64,000 bases of DNA from Erinaceus europaeus (GCF_950295315.1 NC_080164.1:108440947-108504946); one strand, 5' to 3'; shown: positions 21,891 to 32,640, numbered from the stretch's first letter. Notes: a model not told the origin generated them from the sequence alone. Numbers and translations: made by a program.

Positions 21891-22037
21891 CTTATTAAAC
21901 AATTTGTCCTGATTTACCTTACCACCTTTCAGTCACCAAGTTGAAGATACCATGATGATTACTAATAAAATTTTTTTTAAATAACTCATATAATAAGCTA
22001 CAGAGTTATTAGCATCAGTCAAAATGGGTGACTTTTA

Positions 22038-22755
22038 CAAATATATATATTTACTCATTTATTTTTTATATTAGTGATTTAATAATTATCGAGAAGATTG
22101 TGGGATAAGAGGGGTACAACTCCATACAATTCTCACCACCAGAATTCCATAACCCATTCCCTCCATTGGAAGCTTTCCTGTTCTTTATCCCTCTGGGAAT
22201 ATGGACCAAAACACTTTATAGAGTGCAGAATGTAGAAGGTCTGGTTTCTGTAATTGCTTCTTCGATGGACATGGGCATTGGCAGGTGAATCCATACCCCT
22301 AGCCTTTTTCTATCTTTCCCTAGTGGGGTAGGGAGGGCTCTGGGACATATTGGTGAGGTTGTCATACAGGTCATTTAGGACATATAGGTTTCAGGATATA
22401 TTGGTGAGGTCGTCTGCCCAGGGAAGTCAGGGTGGAGTCAATGTAGCATCTGTAACTTGGTGGCTGAAAAGCATTAAGATATAAAACAGGACAAATGGTT
22501 TAATAATCAAGATCCAAAAGGTAAGAATACAGCAGATGCAATTTGGGGTCTTCATGTTAGGAGAAACTAGGAGGTTAATTTTAGTTATATTCCAAGGGGC
22601 CTGTGACTTTACCAATCTTGCTTGAACCCCACAACTATGTGCAGGAAGGTTAAAGGAACTGTCTGGGAAGATGGTGTCAGAGTTGGAAATAAGAGTAGAA
22701 GGCTAGATCAAGGAAAAGAGTAGCTCCCAAACATGGGAAAAGTATATAAATTCTG
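22038..22755 (-). mobile_element. L1 3' UTR insertion with perfect 18-bp TSD
   Basis: Antisense long-type UTR: T-rich left edge, TACAACTCCATACAATTCTC, CCAGGGAAGTCAGG, GCTCCCAAACATGGGAAAAG. The TSD CAAAATGGGTGACTTTTA is exact at 22020-22037 and 22756-22773. The boundaries show that this 718-bp UTR piece was one retrotransposition event, 5' truncated inside the UTR. Confidence 0.93.
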
Positions 22756-22773
22756 CAAAATGGGTGACTTTTA

Positions 22774-23005
22774 ATGCCGTGTTGAAGGGTGTAAGGCCTC
22801 TGAGGCCTCTCTGACCTTGAAGACCACAGTTCCTGCCCTCTGGTTGCCTCCTGAGAGTACATCTCAGGAAACATAGTCTATATCCCCCCCTGGATCTCAG
22901 TCTGACACCATTGTCAACAGAGTTAACAATGTCTGAATCATCCAAGGTTTTTATCCAGAGTCTTTGGGGTACCTGGAAGTCAGCAGCCAAACTTTCCTTC
23001 TCACT
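22774..23005. other. Single-copy, no gene called
   Basis: The overlapping 95-codon reverse ORF extends into L1 and is not conserved with anything I recognise. Confidence 0.4.
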
Positions 23006-23009
23006 TCCC

Positions 23010-23232
23010 TTTTATTTTATTTTTTTATTATCTTTATTTATTTATTAGATAGAGACAGCCAGAAGTTGAGAAGAAGGGGGAGATAGAGAGAAAGAGAGAC
23101 AGAGAGACAACTGCAGCCCTGCTTCACCACTCATGAAGCTTTTCCCCTGCAGGTGGGGACTGGGGGCTTGAACCTGGGTCCTTGCACACTGTAAGATGTA
23201 CGTTTAACCAGGTGTGCCACCACCCGGCCCTC
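23010..23232 (-). mobile_element. SINE, type B
   Basis: TTATTTATTTATTAGATAGAGACAGCCAG tail side, CCCTGCAGGTGGGGACTGGGGGCTTGAACC centre and ACCAGGTGTGCCACCACCCGGCCC antisense head. Well preserved. Confidence 0.9.
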
Positions 23233-23850
23233 CTCTCACTTTTCTTCATGAACTGTACTTCCTAAAACACAGAAGGGAGGCTGGGGGGTGGGGGTGAGGG
23301 GAGCCAGGAAGAACAAGGCCCCTCCATCTGGAGCCACTTCAGCTGTCCTGCAACTGGGCCTGTTTTTCCCTGGACATTGCTTCCAGCCTGGTGCAAAGGC
23401 CTCCACTATGTGACTATGCCTGCTCTGCCCCCAGCCTGTCCTCCTGGTGTCTGGTTGTCTCAGGTATCACCCAGGGACCTCCAGACAAGGCCTTTTACAG
23501 GGAACCCAACCCACAGCCTGCACTCCAGGCCTTTCATTTGTAGACACTTCAGTTCACTCCCAGGGCTTCTCTTACACAAAGGAGGGAGGTCAGGTTTGTG
23601 GAGGGGAGGTTGGTTCCTTTTCTGGGTCTCTCTGCATGCCTTCCCACCTCCCACTTGTTTTCTGAAGACCAATACAAAACCCCAGAGGAGGTGCTAGCAT
23701 TCAAGTCACATCCTAGTGAAACCCAGACTCTCTTGCACTCAGCATTTAATTTGACTTGGCTAAGTTTCTCCCCCCCCCACACATGCACATATGAGCACAC
23801 AGTTATTTAGAAATATTTTAGGCTAAGTTATATATGGCCCAGTCCTGGAC
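23233..23850. other. Single-copy GC-rich stretch
   Basis: About 0.6 kb free of recognisable repeats; ORFs on both strands overlap and none stands out. A C-run lies at 23771-23779. Confidence 0.45.
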
Positions 23851-23854
23851 CCAT

Positions 23855-24055
23855 TATTATTTTTCTGTTTAATAATTTTAATTGTAGGGATTAATGGTTT
23901 ACAGCAAATACAGTTGTTGGTACATGTATAAAATTGCTCAGTTTTCTGCAAAACACTCTCACCTCCAGCCTAGATCCTCCTCCACCATCAGGTACTAGGA
24001 CCTGAAAGTCCATTCTCTTCTCAGTGTCCTTTACTTTGGTGCAATCTTCCATCTT
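23855..24055 (-). mobile_element. L1 3' UTR end, old
   Basis: Antisense: GGGATTAATGGTTTACAGC, CATGTATAAAATTGCTCAG, CTAGGACCTGAAAGTCC and CTTTACTTTGGTGCAATC of the short UTR, diverged. Confidence 0.75.
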
Positions 24056-24109
24056 TATTTTTTAAATATTATTTAATATTTATATTTCTCCTTCCTTCCT
24101 TGCTTTCCT

Positions 24110-24260
24110 CCTCCTTCTTCTCCTTCACCTTTTTTTTTTTCCTGAGAGAGAGAGTGAGAGGAACTACAGCACCAAAGTTTCCTTCAGTGTTCACATCTGG
24201 GTTGTGGCACTGCAACAAAGTAGTTCACCATCCAAGGGAGCTATTTTGTCAGCACTATTT
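24110..24260 (-). mobile_element. SINE, type E
   Basis: CTGAGAGAGAGAGTGAGAGG, ACAGCACCAAAGTTTCC and CATCCAAGGGAGCTATTTTGTC: antisense body and head. Confidence 0.6.
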
Positions 24261-24467
24261 ATTTCCTGTTTCTTTTAAATTAATTGCTTTAATCAATTAC
24301 TCCTTTTTATTTTAATTATTTTACTTACTTCTAGATTTATTTGTTTATTTAATCAAAGAGCTCTCCTCATCTCTACCATGTGCAGAGCACTGTATCTGTG
24401 ACTTCTGGGGCCTTGGGCATCAAAGTCTGGTGTTCCCATTCATCTAGATATCTCCCTAGTGTTTCTC

Positions 24468-24712
24468 TTCTTCCTTCCTTCCTTCCTTCCTTCCTTCCTT
24501 CCTTCCTTCCTTCTTTCCTTTCTCCTTCCTTCCTTCCTTCCTTCTTTCCTTTCTCCTTCCTTCCTTCCTTCCTTCCTTCCTTCCTTCCTTCTTTCCTTTC
24601 TCCTTCCTTCCTTCCTTCCTTCCTTCTTTCCTTTCCCCTTCCTTCCTTCCTTCCTTCCTTCCTTCCTTCCTTCCTTTCCTTCCTTCTTTCTCTCTGCTTT
24701 TCTCTCTTTCTT
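24468..24712. repeat. (CCTT)n tract with CTTTCCTTTCTC interruptions
   Basis: Blocks of CCTT are separated by a recurring CTTTCCTTTCTC motif, giving a higher-order pattern of roughly 50-60 bp. The reverse strand reads GGAA and purines only. Confidence 0.95.
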
Positions 24713-24784
24713 GCTACCAATGTTGTCACTGGGTCTCAGTGCCTACACAGCTCTATCACTTTCTAGGGACCTTCTTTTAAAATC

Positions 24785-25010
24785 CCTTTCTTCTAAATAA
24801 AGAATGAAAGAGGGGGAGGGAGGGAGAGAGAGAAAGAAAAAGAGAAGAGAAAGGGAGAGAGAAGGAGATACTCTACAGCACCATTCCACTGATGATAAGC
24901 TTCCCCCTGCAGGTGCTGCCATGTGGTTTGAACTTGTGGCTTGAACCTGCATCCTCACACATGGTAATATGTGTGCTGTACCAGGTAAGCCACCTGCTGA
25001 CCTTCTCCCT
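24785..25010 (-). mobile_element. SINE, type B-like, purine-rich body
   Basis: Long GAGAGAAAG run, CCCCCTGCAGGTGCTGCCATG, CTTGAACCTGCATCC and TACCAGGTAAGCCACC: antisense SINE with an unusual centre. Confidence 0.7.
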
Positions 25011-25310
25011 GGCCCTTCTTAAGAAGAAGTATATTGTCATGCCCATATACAATTGAGTGGACAGCTTTAATCAATTTCAGAAGGATGGAATACCTTTGCT
25101 GAATCTATTACCTGTCCAATTTCTATTTCAGTAACTGACTCAATACTGTTTCCCTCTACAGGCAAGGGTCCCTTCAATGGTCTGGCATTGCACTTAGCTG
25201 TGAATGTCTTTTAAAACTAGAGAAAGAAAAAAAAAGAATATTTTCATGGTGTCTTTTTTGGACTCTTATGCTATTGACTACAGTCTCTATTTCTTTTAAT
25301 TTTAAAAAAG
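25011..25310. other. Single-copy, no gene seen
   Basis: No repeat or coding signal recognised. Confidence 0.4.
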
Positions 25311-25314
25311 ATAC

Positions 25315-25545
25315 TTATTTTCCCTTTTTGTTGCCCTTGTTGTTTATGTCGTCATTGTTAGATAAGACAGAGAGGGGAAGACAGAGGGGGAGAGAAAGAT
25401 AGACAACTGCAGACCTGCTTCACCACTGGTGAAGTGATTCTTCTGCAGGTGGGGAGCTGGGGGCTTGAACTGGGATCCTTAAGCAGGTCTTTGCGCTTTG
25501 TGCCACGTGCACTTAACCCACTGCGCTACCACCAGGTTCCCAATC
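25315..25545 (-). mobile_element. SINE, type A
   Basis: TTTTCCCTTTTTGTTGCCCTTG tail side, CTTCTGCAGGTGGGGAGCTG centre and CCCACTGCGCTACCACCAGG antisense head. The CAA linker is shortened. Confidence 0.85.
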
Positions 25546-25605
25546 TCTCTTTCTTAATTCTAACTCTGCATCTTCTGATGACCATTTGTCTTTCTTTCTC
25601 TGGTT

Positions 25606-25849
25606 TTGAGAGCTTGTTTGGAGGTTCTAGCAGGGGGGCACGGTTACTCATATGCTCTCAATCGAAGACCAGTCTGTCTCTATTCCAGGAAGGTGGTCCT
25701 CTTCGACCAAGTGCGCAGCTTCGGGAGGGGTGCACATGGAGTGGTGAGGGAGGACGGAGACACCGACCTCGCTAGCCAGATCAGCTGAAGCAACCTTGGC
25801 GATCAATGGGGTGACAGATGTTGCAGCCATATCACCTTCACATCTCGAG
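25606..25849 (-). pseudogene. RN7SK: 7SK small nuclear RNA pseudogene, 3' truncated
   Basis: On the reverse strand it reads as 7SK RNA from its 5' end (GATGTGAAGGTGATATGGCTG) through ACATCTGTCACCCCATTGAT, GCTGATCTGGCTAG, CTCCCGAAGCTGCGC and ends at ACAAGCTCTCAA, roughly nucleotides 1-243 of the 331-nt RNA. 7SK scaffolds HEXIM and La-related protein 7 to hold P-TEFb inactive. Here the second GAUC-type HEXIM site survives but the first is changed (GATATGG), the 3' hairpin and terminal U-run are missing, and there is no A-tail. GTTTTGA at 25603-25609 and 25849-25855 may be a short TSD. Not a functional gene. Confidence 0.9.
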
Positions 25850-25857
25850 TTTTGATT

Positions 25858-25985
25858 GAAGGTGAGAGACAGAGGCAAAGACAGAGACAGAGAGAGAACA
25901 CTACTCCCACTATGTGCTGCCAGGACTGGAACCCAGGACCCGACACTTGCCAGCCCTACACTCTGTTGTCAGTCACTGCCCCCAG
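25858..25985 (-). mobile_element. SINE, type D
   Basis: GACAGAGGCAAAGACAGAGAC body, CTGCCAGGACTGGAACCCAGG antisense B box and CACTCTGTTGTCAGTCACTG head. Confidence 0.65.
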
Positions 25986-26142
25986 CTGTGATACTGTTCT
26001 CTTCATCAGTGTCTCCCTTCACACAGGTTGTCCCATGACTGTCTGACCCACTTACTATGAGGACTATGAAAGGCTGATTTTCTGTCTCTTCTATTCTCTT
26101 CTCATTCACTGGTTGGCATTTGATATTTGAATGTAAACTAGA

Positions 26143-26285
26143 GTGGACCAGGAAGTGGTTCAGTGGATGAAGCACCAGATTCTGGAGCATGAAGTCTTGA
26201 GTGCAATTCCTGGCACTGCATCTACCAGAGCAATGTTCTGGTTTTCTCTTTTCTCTCTCTCTCTCTGGTTTTAATAAATAGATAA
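26143..26285 (+). mobile_element. SINE, type D
   Basis: Sense head GGACCAGGAAGTGGTTCAGTGG, ATGAAGCACCAGATTCTGG, CTCTCTC body and TTTTAATAAATAGATAACC tail. Confidence 0.8.
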
Positions 26286-26429
26286 CCATTGTTTGAAAGT
26301 GAATTCAAACCAGAGGACTCCCATATGTTTCATTTCATATATTGATTGTGTAAACTCATCAATTCTATCTTTTGTGATTCATCACTGTGCTTCATTATTG
26401 TGTGCTCAAGTACTATTTTTTTGAAGCTT

Positions 26430-26625
26430 TACTTTCTTTTATTTTCTTTATTAACAGTTTACAATTTATAGTAAAGTACAGTAGTTGGTACCCGTGCAAC
26501 ATTTCTCAGTTCTCCACATAACACTCTAACCTCCCACCTAGGTCCTCCCCCATCCTCATGTTCCAGGGCTTGAACATTTCCCCCACTCCCAGAATCCTAC
26601 TCTTGATTAGATCAGTGAAACATAT
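26430..26625 (-). mobile_element. L1 3' UTR end
   Basis: Antisense short UTR: AACAGTTTACAATTTATAG, GTTGGTACCCGTGCAACATTTCTCAG, CCTAGGTCCTCCCCCATCC. Confidence 0.75.
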
Positions 26626-26669
26626 TTAAACTATGTACAACTGAATCTCTGTAATATGTTCCATTCTCC

Positions 26670-26768
26670 CTCCCACCCCTTTTTGGTCAGAGCACTGCTC
26701 AGCTCTGGCTTATGGTGATGTAGAGGATCGAACCTGGGAGATGGGAGGCTTAGTCACGAGAGTCTGTT
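26670..26768 (-). mobile_element. SINE, type C
   Basis: TTTTTGGTCAGAGCACTGCTCAGCTCTGGC, GAGGATCGAACCTGGGAG and AGGCTTAGTCACGAGAGTCTG antisense body and head. Confidence 0.7.
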
Positions 26769-26774
26769 TTTAAT

Positions 26775-27965
26775 TTTTTATTTGTTATCTTTATTTTACA
26801 AAATTGTATGTCAACGGGGGTTTTAATCCACACCATTGCCACCACCAAGTTCTGAATCTTCACTCTCTGCACTGCAATCCAACACAGCTCCCCTAAGGTT
26901 GTAGACATGGGACAACCATCATCTCTACAACTATCTGTTCACATTTATACATAATTGCCCTCCCTTTTCTGATTTAATCCTCTCTTCCCCTCCAAGCCAC
27001 TCATGACAACATAACTACCTCCATACGTCCTTCTCCTTTTCATTCTGTCCTTCTGGGTGATAATAGAGCTGGAGTTCAGAACCCTTTTATCTTCATCTTA
27101 CCGCTTACTGGGAGTATGGCTCAAGGTTGTTTTGGGGGAGCAGAATGTAGGAGTTCTGGCTTCTGTAATTGCTACTATGCTGAGGATGGGCATTGACAGG
27201 TCAATCCATACCCCCAGCCTGTTTCTATCTCTCCCTAGTGAACCAGAGCTCTGGAGATGCAAGGGTCCAAGACACATTGGTGAGGTCATCTGCCTCAGAG
27301 GAGTCAGGATGGAGTCATGGTAGCATCTGTAACTTGGTGGCTGGAAGGTGGCATGCCCTAAGTTAAGACACAATGGTTAATGAACAGGAATCAAATATAT
27401 ATTTAGCATCAGAGCCTGTGTAACCCTCTAAGTCCCTATTGGTCTGAGCTCACAGCTCATAGCCGCAGCTGGGAACATTGCAGGCTGCACTTATTTCAGG
27501 ACCAGTCTTTCTCAAGTGGCAGGGCAGGATACCTCCACCCTCCCTTCAGAGACTGGGGCTACCCCTACTGTCATTGCTTTATAGTGAGGACAAGGTCCTG
27601 GGATGCCCCACAAGATGTCATTGCTGATGAAAGCGACCAGTAGTGGTGGAGAGAGGGATCCCTTAGAGGTCTAGGCTCATCATGTGTGTGTGGGAACCTA
27701 GGGATTCCCTAACTAGGGCACCAGATAATGAGGCTGTGTGATATTGACCAAAAGAGTCATTATTAAGTGGGCCAGTCTCTTGCCCGTATCCAACTTTTGT
27801 AGTCCTCTCTTTATCTGATGATCTTAGACTTTTGAGTATAATTTGTTGAGCCCAGCCAGAGAAAACATGAACACATTCAAGAGTAATGATGCTCTCATCA
27901 CAGAGTCCCTCCTCCCATGAGTCTTGGTGGAGGCATATTGGCAAGATATACAGCCCATCCTGTCA
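26775..27965 (-). mobile_element. Older L1 long 3' UTR
   Basis: A 1.2-kb antisense UTR: distal part (CCATACCCCCAGCCTGTTTC, AGTCATGGTAGCATCTGTAACTTGG) and proximal part (CCCTTCAGAGACTGGGGCTACC, GAGTCCCTCCTCCCATGAG). The left 26775-27060 is a variant distal end also seen at 48030-48300 and 54720-55090, suggesting an older subfamily with a different UTR terminus. Confidence 0.7.
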
Positions 27966-27999
27966 CATCATACACACACAAGGAGTAGCAGATTTTCCT

Positions 28000-28182
28000 T
28001 TTCTTCTCCTTCTCCTTCGTCTCCTTCTCCTCCTCCTCCTCTCTTCCTCCTTCTCCTCCTTCTCCTCCTCCTCCTCTTCCTCCTCCTTCTCCTCCTCCTC
28101 CTCTTCCTCCTCCTCCTCTTCCTTCTCCTCCTCCTCCTCTTCCTTCTCCTCTTCCTCCTCCTTCTCCTCCTCCTTCTTCATT
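28000..28182. repeat. (TCC)n-rich polypyrimidine tract
   Basis: Near-continuous CTC/TCC/TTC triplets. The reverse strand is a (GGA)-rich run able in principle to form quadruplex or triplex DNA. Leu/Ser ORFs through it are artefacts. Confidence 0.95.
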
Positions 28183-28184
28183 TT

Positions 28185-29708
28185 ATTTTTTTAAATTTTT
28201 ATTTATAAAAAGAAAGCACTGACAGAAAACATAGGATAAGTGAGGTACAACTCTGCATAGTTCTCACCACCAGAACTCCGTATCCCGTCCCATCCCTGAT
28301 AGCTTTCTTATTCTTTATCCCTCTGGGAATATGGACCCAGGGTCATTATGGGGTGCAGAAGGTGGAAGGTCTGGCTTCTGTAATTGTTTCCCCACTGAAC
28401 ATGGGTGTTGGCAGGTTGATCTATACTCCTAGCCTGTTTCTCTCTTTCCCTAGGGGGCGGGGCTCTGGGGAAGTGGGGCTCCAGGACATCATGGTAGCAT
28501 CTGGAACCTAGTGGCTGAAAAAAGAGTTAACATATAAACCAAATAAATTGTTGACTAATGATGAATATAAAGGCTGGAATAGTATAGATGAAGATTGGGG
28601 TGTCTCTATTTTGTAGATAGTTAGTAGGCCTATTTTAAGTGTATTCCAAAGGGCCCATGATTATACTAGTTTTTTTTTTTTTTTTTTCCTGAGCCTGACC
28701 TCTGATAAGCAGGTGGACCTAAGTTAATGTCTGGGGAGATGATATCATGCACAATAGTCTTTAGTGAGTCATATATGCAGCAAGCAAGTAGAAAGACCTA
28801 AAAAAACACCATCAAGTTCATAATGAGGGGAGTTGGGCAGTAGCACAATGGTTAAGCACATGTGGTGAAAAGTGCAAGGACTGGCGTAAGGATCCCGGTT
28901 TGAGCCCCTGGCTTCCCACCTGCAGGAGAGGCACTTCACAAGTGGTGAAGCAGGTCTGCAGGTGTCTGTCTATCTCTCTCCCCCCTCTGACTTTCCCTCC
29001 TCTCTCCATTTCTCTCTGTCCTATATAGCAATGACAACATCAGTAACAACAACAATGATAACTACAACAACGATAAAAAAGTTTCTAATGAAATAATGTC
29101 TACTTAGATACCCTCTTCACCTACTTCCTATTACACTTCCCTCAGTCACTCCAAAGCTAGCCTTATCAAAGTATGGACTGCAAAAGCTGAATAAGGGCAA
29201 GAAACTGCCATATTTAATGATGACTCTTTAGACACTATCAGGCTACCCCATCAGCTGGGGCCCTAGTGGGGGAGTCCTGAGACCTCAAATAGATCCCTTT
29301 CTCCATTGTTACTGGTTATATCTATCAGGAACATTGCAATAGACCCCTTTGTAGGCCCCCATAGGACTTTCTCTCAACATGGAACAACAAAGGTAGAGAA
29401 TGTTCTGTCCTCCGAAGGGAGGCTAGACAGCATACTCTATCTTCCACCTGAGGAAGATGGGTCCTGAAATTGGGGAAGCTTGGAACATTCCTACTCATGA
29501 CCACAGAATGTGAGCTCAGATCTACAGGGATGCAGTGGTTACATAGGCTCCTAAGATGAATATGGGCCCCAGATCAGATAAGTTGATTGGGGTTGATAGT
29601 CAACAATATTTATACACCTTTCCCATATTTGGGAGCTACTCTTTCCCTTGACCCAGCTTACTAGCCCTTTTTCCAGCCATGAAATCATCTCCCCAGACAA
29701 TAACTTGG
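28185..29708 (-). mobile_element. L1 3' UTR with 5' inversion
   Basis: 28185-28747 is antisense distal UTR with a T-rich left end. From about 28749 the sequence flips to sense orientation and runs from GTAGAAAGACCTAAAAA to CCCCAGACAATAACTTGGA at 29708, which is the part just upstream in the UTR. The outer end of the flipped part and the inner part of the other overlap by about 30 bp (28715-28747 is the complement of 29678-29708). This is the layout left by twin priming. A SINE interrupts it. Confidence 0.75.
28829..29082 (+). mobile_element. SINE, type A, inside L1 UTR
   Basis: Sense: GGGGAGTTGGGCAGTAGCAC head, CCCACCTGCAGGAG centre, CT body, AACAACAACAATGATAAC tail. It sits within about 40 bp of the homologous UTR position hit by the SINE at 2312-2587, but the flanks differ, so the events are independent. 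Confidence 0.85.
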
Positions 29709-30500
29709 ATTTTCTTGCACCTATTTCTCCAACTCTTTTGGTTTAATCTGATTTTCCAAGACCCACAGCCTTATCAAGTAGTCTGCTTCAGTAAAAAGTG
29801 CTCTTCTCCAGAGGTAATTCAGTAGAGCCAAAAGGAATTTGACTTACTTTTATTTTGGATGTTCTAGCAAGAAAAAAAAATCATTATAAATAAAGACCCT
29901 TTGAATGACAGATAACAAAACAGTTTCTACTTTTTCTTTCTTTTTTCTTTTTTACAAAACAGTTTCTATATCTGCATTATTGACAGTACTTTGTCTTATA
30001 TAAATGCTGCTGAGAATCTGGATAAACTCATACTTCAGATTGTAAGAAAACAGTAAATGACACTTGAGATGATTAAAACCAAATAGACATTGATTTTAAT
30101 ATCAGGTGCTATTTTATAAACACAATCACATGGATAGAATAGAAGGAGAAACCATCTATTTGCCCAGTAATCACAGTGCAAAGTTGATAATCTAAACAAA
30201 GCACATTCCCACCAATAGCCAGAGAGAGCAGTGCTCTGGTCAAAATTAAATCAATGAAAACCCTGCAAATATGAACACACCCATAGACCCACAGGTAGCT
30301 ATACATACAAAATTTCACAAAAGTATGCACTTAGTCTTCTGCTGTGTGGAAATTTGCTTTCAATAAATCATTGATGTTCCCCAATGAACTATAATTCAAT
30401 GGAGAAAAATGAGGAGTTTGGAAAACCAGGTGAAATGGATGTGGACTTTATTCCTGCCGAGAGTGATTTTAGAGGTTTTTCTTAATTCAGTCCAAGGATT
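29709..30500. other. Single-copy AT-rich stretch
   Basis: About 0.8 kb with no gene or young repeat recognised. It ends at the TSD of the next L1. Confidence 0.45.
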
Positions 30501-30510
30501 AAAGACCATC

Positions 30511-31697
30511 CTTTTTAAAAATTTTTCTTTATTGGGGGATTAATTGTTTATAATCGACAGTAAAATGCAATCATTTGCACATGTGTAACATTTCTTAGTT
30601 TTCTTTTATTTGAATTTACTTGTTGAAGTATTAATTTTCTCTCTCTTTCTTTTTTTTTTTTTTTTTTTGCCTCGAGGGTTATTGCTGGGGCTTGGTGCCT
30701 GCATCACAAATCCACTCCTCCTAGAGGCTATTTTTTTCCCCTTTTGTTTCCCTTGTTGTTTTATCATTGTGGTTATTATTGTTGTTTGATAGAACAGAGA
30801 GAAATGGAGAGAGGAGGGGAAGACAGAGAGGAGGACAGAAAGATAGACACCTGCAGACCTGCTTCACTGCTGGTGAAGAGACCCCCCCCAACCCCCGCAG
30901 GTGGAGAGCCAGGGGCTCTAACCTGAATCCTTACTCAGGCCCTTGGGCTTTGGGCCATGTGTGCTTAACTTACTGCACTACTGCCCGACCCCTGGGGGAC
31001 TGTTTTACAGTTGACAGTAAATACAATAGTTTGTACATGCATAACATTTCTAAGTTTTTCGCATAACAGTATGACCCACACTAGGTCCCCTGCCATCCTG
31101 TTTCAGGATCTGCACCCTCCTCCTCCTCCCCCAGAGTATTTTACTTTGGTGCAATATACCAACTTTAGTCCAAGTTCTGTTTAGTGTTTTCTCTTCTGAT
31201 CTTGATTTCAACTTCTGCCCATGAGTGAGATCATCCCATACTCATCCTTATCTTTATGACTTATCTCACTTAACAGAATTCATTCAAGTTCCACCCAAGA
31301 TAGGGTAAAGTGAAATCATCATTTTTAATAGCTGAGTAGTATTCCATTATACCACAACTTGCTCAACCACTCATCTGTTGTTGGACACCTGGGTTTCTTC
31401 CAGGTTTGGATGTTTTGTGCTGCTATGAACATGGGTATACAGAAAACTTTTTGGATGGGTGTGTTGTCTTCCTTAGGATATATCCCCAGGAGAGGAATTG
31501 TAGAGTCATAGGGTAGATCCACTTCTAGCCTTCTGAGAGTTCTCCAGACTGCTCTCCACAGGGGTTGGACCAATTAACATTCTTAGCAGCAGTGCAGGAA
31601 GGTTTCTTAGTCCCCACAACCTCTCCAGCATTTGTTGCTGCTACCTTTTCTGATGTATGACATTCTCACAGGAGTGAAGTGGTATATCATTGCTGTC
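30511..31697 (-). mobile_element. 5'-truncated L1 with TSD, interrupted by a SINE
   Basis: Antisense: T-rich left edge, short 3' UTR, then ORF2 C-terminus (31325-31695, with LRRLEVDLPYDSTIPLLGIY and [19 protein letters not shown]). AAAGACCATC at 30501-30510 and 31698-31707 is an exact TSD. The UTR start appears twice (30530-30605 and 31000-31075) on either side of the SINE, so the UTR has a partial duplication or a second copy. Confidence 0.8.
30648..30992 (-). mobile_element. SINE, type A, with 3' extension
   Basis: Long T-run, GCCTCGAGGGTTATTGCTGGGG extension, CCCCTTTTGTTTCCCTTGTTG, CCCGCAGGTGGAGAGCCAGG centre and CTGCACTACTGCCCGACCCC antisense head: about 345 bp, the same length as 43955-44299. 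Confidence 0.87.
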
Positions 31698-31904
31698 AAA
31701 GACCATCTAACTGAAATCATCTCATTGAACTCGACTCCAAAGGAAAATGTTTATCTGAGAAATAACTCAAAATTGTTAGTATCTTAGAAAAAATATGATG
31801 TAGTTATTGAAGATGGAGTTCTAATGATTTAGTAAAACCCCTTTACTAACTCTGAGATTTGTTTAAATATTAGAATTTATCTATAATTTTTGTTTGTCTG
31901 GCTT

Positions 31905-32110
31905 TTTATATTTTATATTTATTTTTTTATTAGCTAGAGACAGTCAGAAATCAAGAGGAAGAAGGGTGAGACAGAGACAAAGAGAGACACCAGCAGCACT
32001 GCTTCACCATTTGGGAAGCTTCCACCCTGTAGGTTAGGAGTGGGGGCTTGAACCCAGATTCTTGTGCACTGTAACATTTGTGTTCAACCAGGTATGCCAC
32101 CAGCAGCCTA
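31905..32110 (-). mobile_element. SINE, type B
   Basis: TTATTAGCTAGAGACAGTCAG, CACCAGCAGCACTGCTTCACC, GGGGGCTTGAACCCAG and CAACCAGGTATGCCACCAGC, antisense. Confidence 0.83.
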
Positions 32111-32640
32111 TGTCTAGAAATTATTAGTTTTCCATTTGACTACTACTTGTGGGTAGACTTGGAACTCCCTTGACTTTCCATATACTTTCACTTACTTATT
32201 ACTTGATATTACATACATCTGAAAAGATGCCAGTGTAGCATCAATGTTTAATATTTGAATCCCTATATAAATAAAGATAAGCATAAAAGGTAAATAAATT
32301 GAAATTTTTGGGTCATTAAAGACATCTTGATCTTTTAGAGGAGCTCAGAGAAATATATTCTTTGTTATACACCCGTATCTAAGAGCTTTGAAAAAGCACT
32401 ATACAAAGTACACTGGAAAAAAGAAGAAAGTATGAATTCTGTCTACAGGGAATTTCAAGGAAAATAGTCTCAGAGTAAGTCTACATATACATGATTTTGG
32501 CAATAAACATCAATATAAGAGGCCAAGATGAATTCAATCGATATTATTTTTCTAGCAAAGAAACTGAATAAGAAACTTGTTAATCATATCTAGTCATCTT
32601 CCCTGCTGTTACTTGAAATTATTTTAAAGAGATTGTAGTT
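32111..32640. other. Single-copy AT-rich target DNA
   Basis: No gene or repeat recognised; its right edge is the TSD of the following L1. Confidence 0.45.

Noticed and set aside
25606..25849. Functional 7SK gene
   Set aside because: The 3' quarter, terminal hairpin and U-run terminator are missing and the first HEXIM-binding motif is changed.
2281..29082. Segmental duplication linking 2.0-3.4 kb and 28.7-29.7 kb
   Set aside because: Both are copies of the same L1 3' UTR with separate SINE insertions and unlike flanks, so independent retrotransposition explains them.
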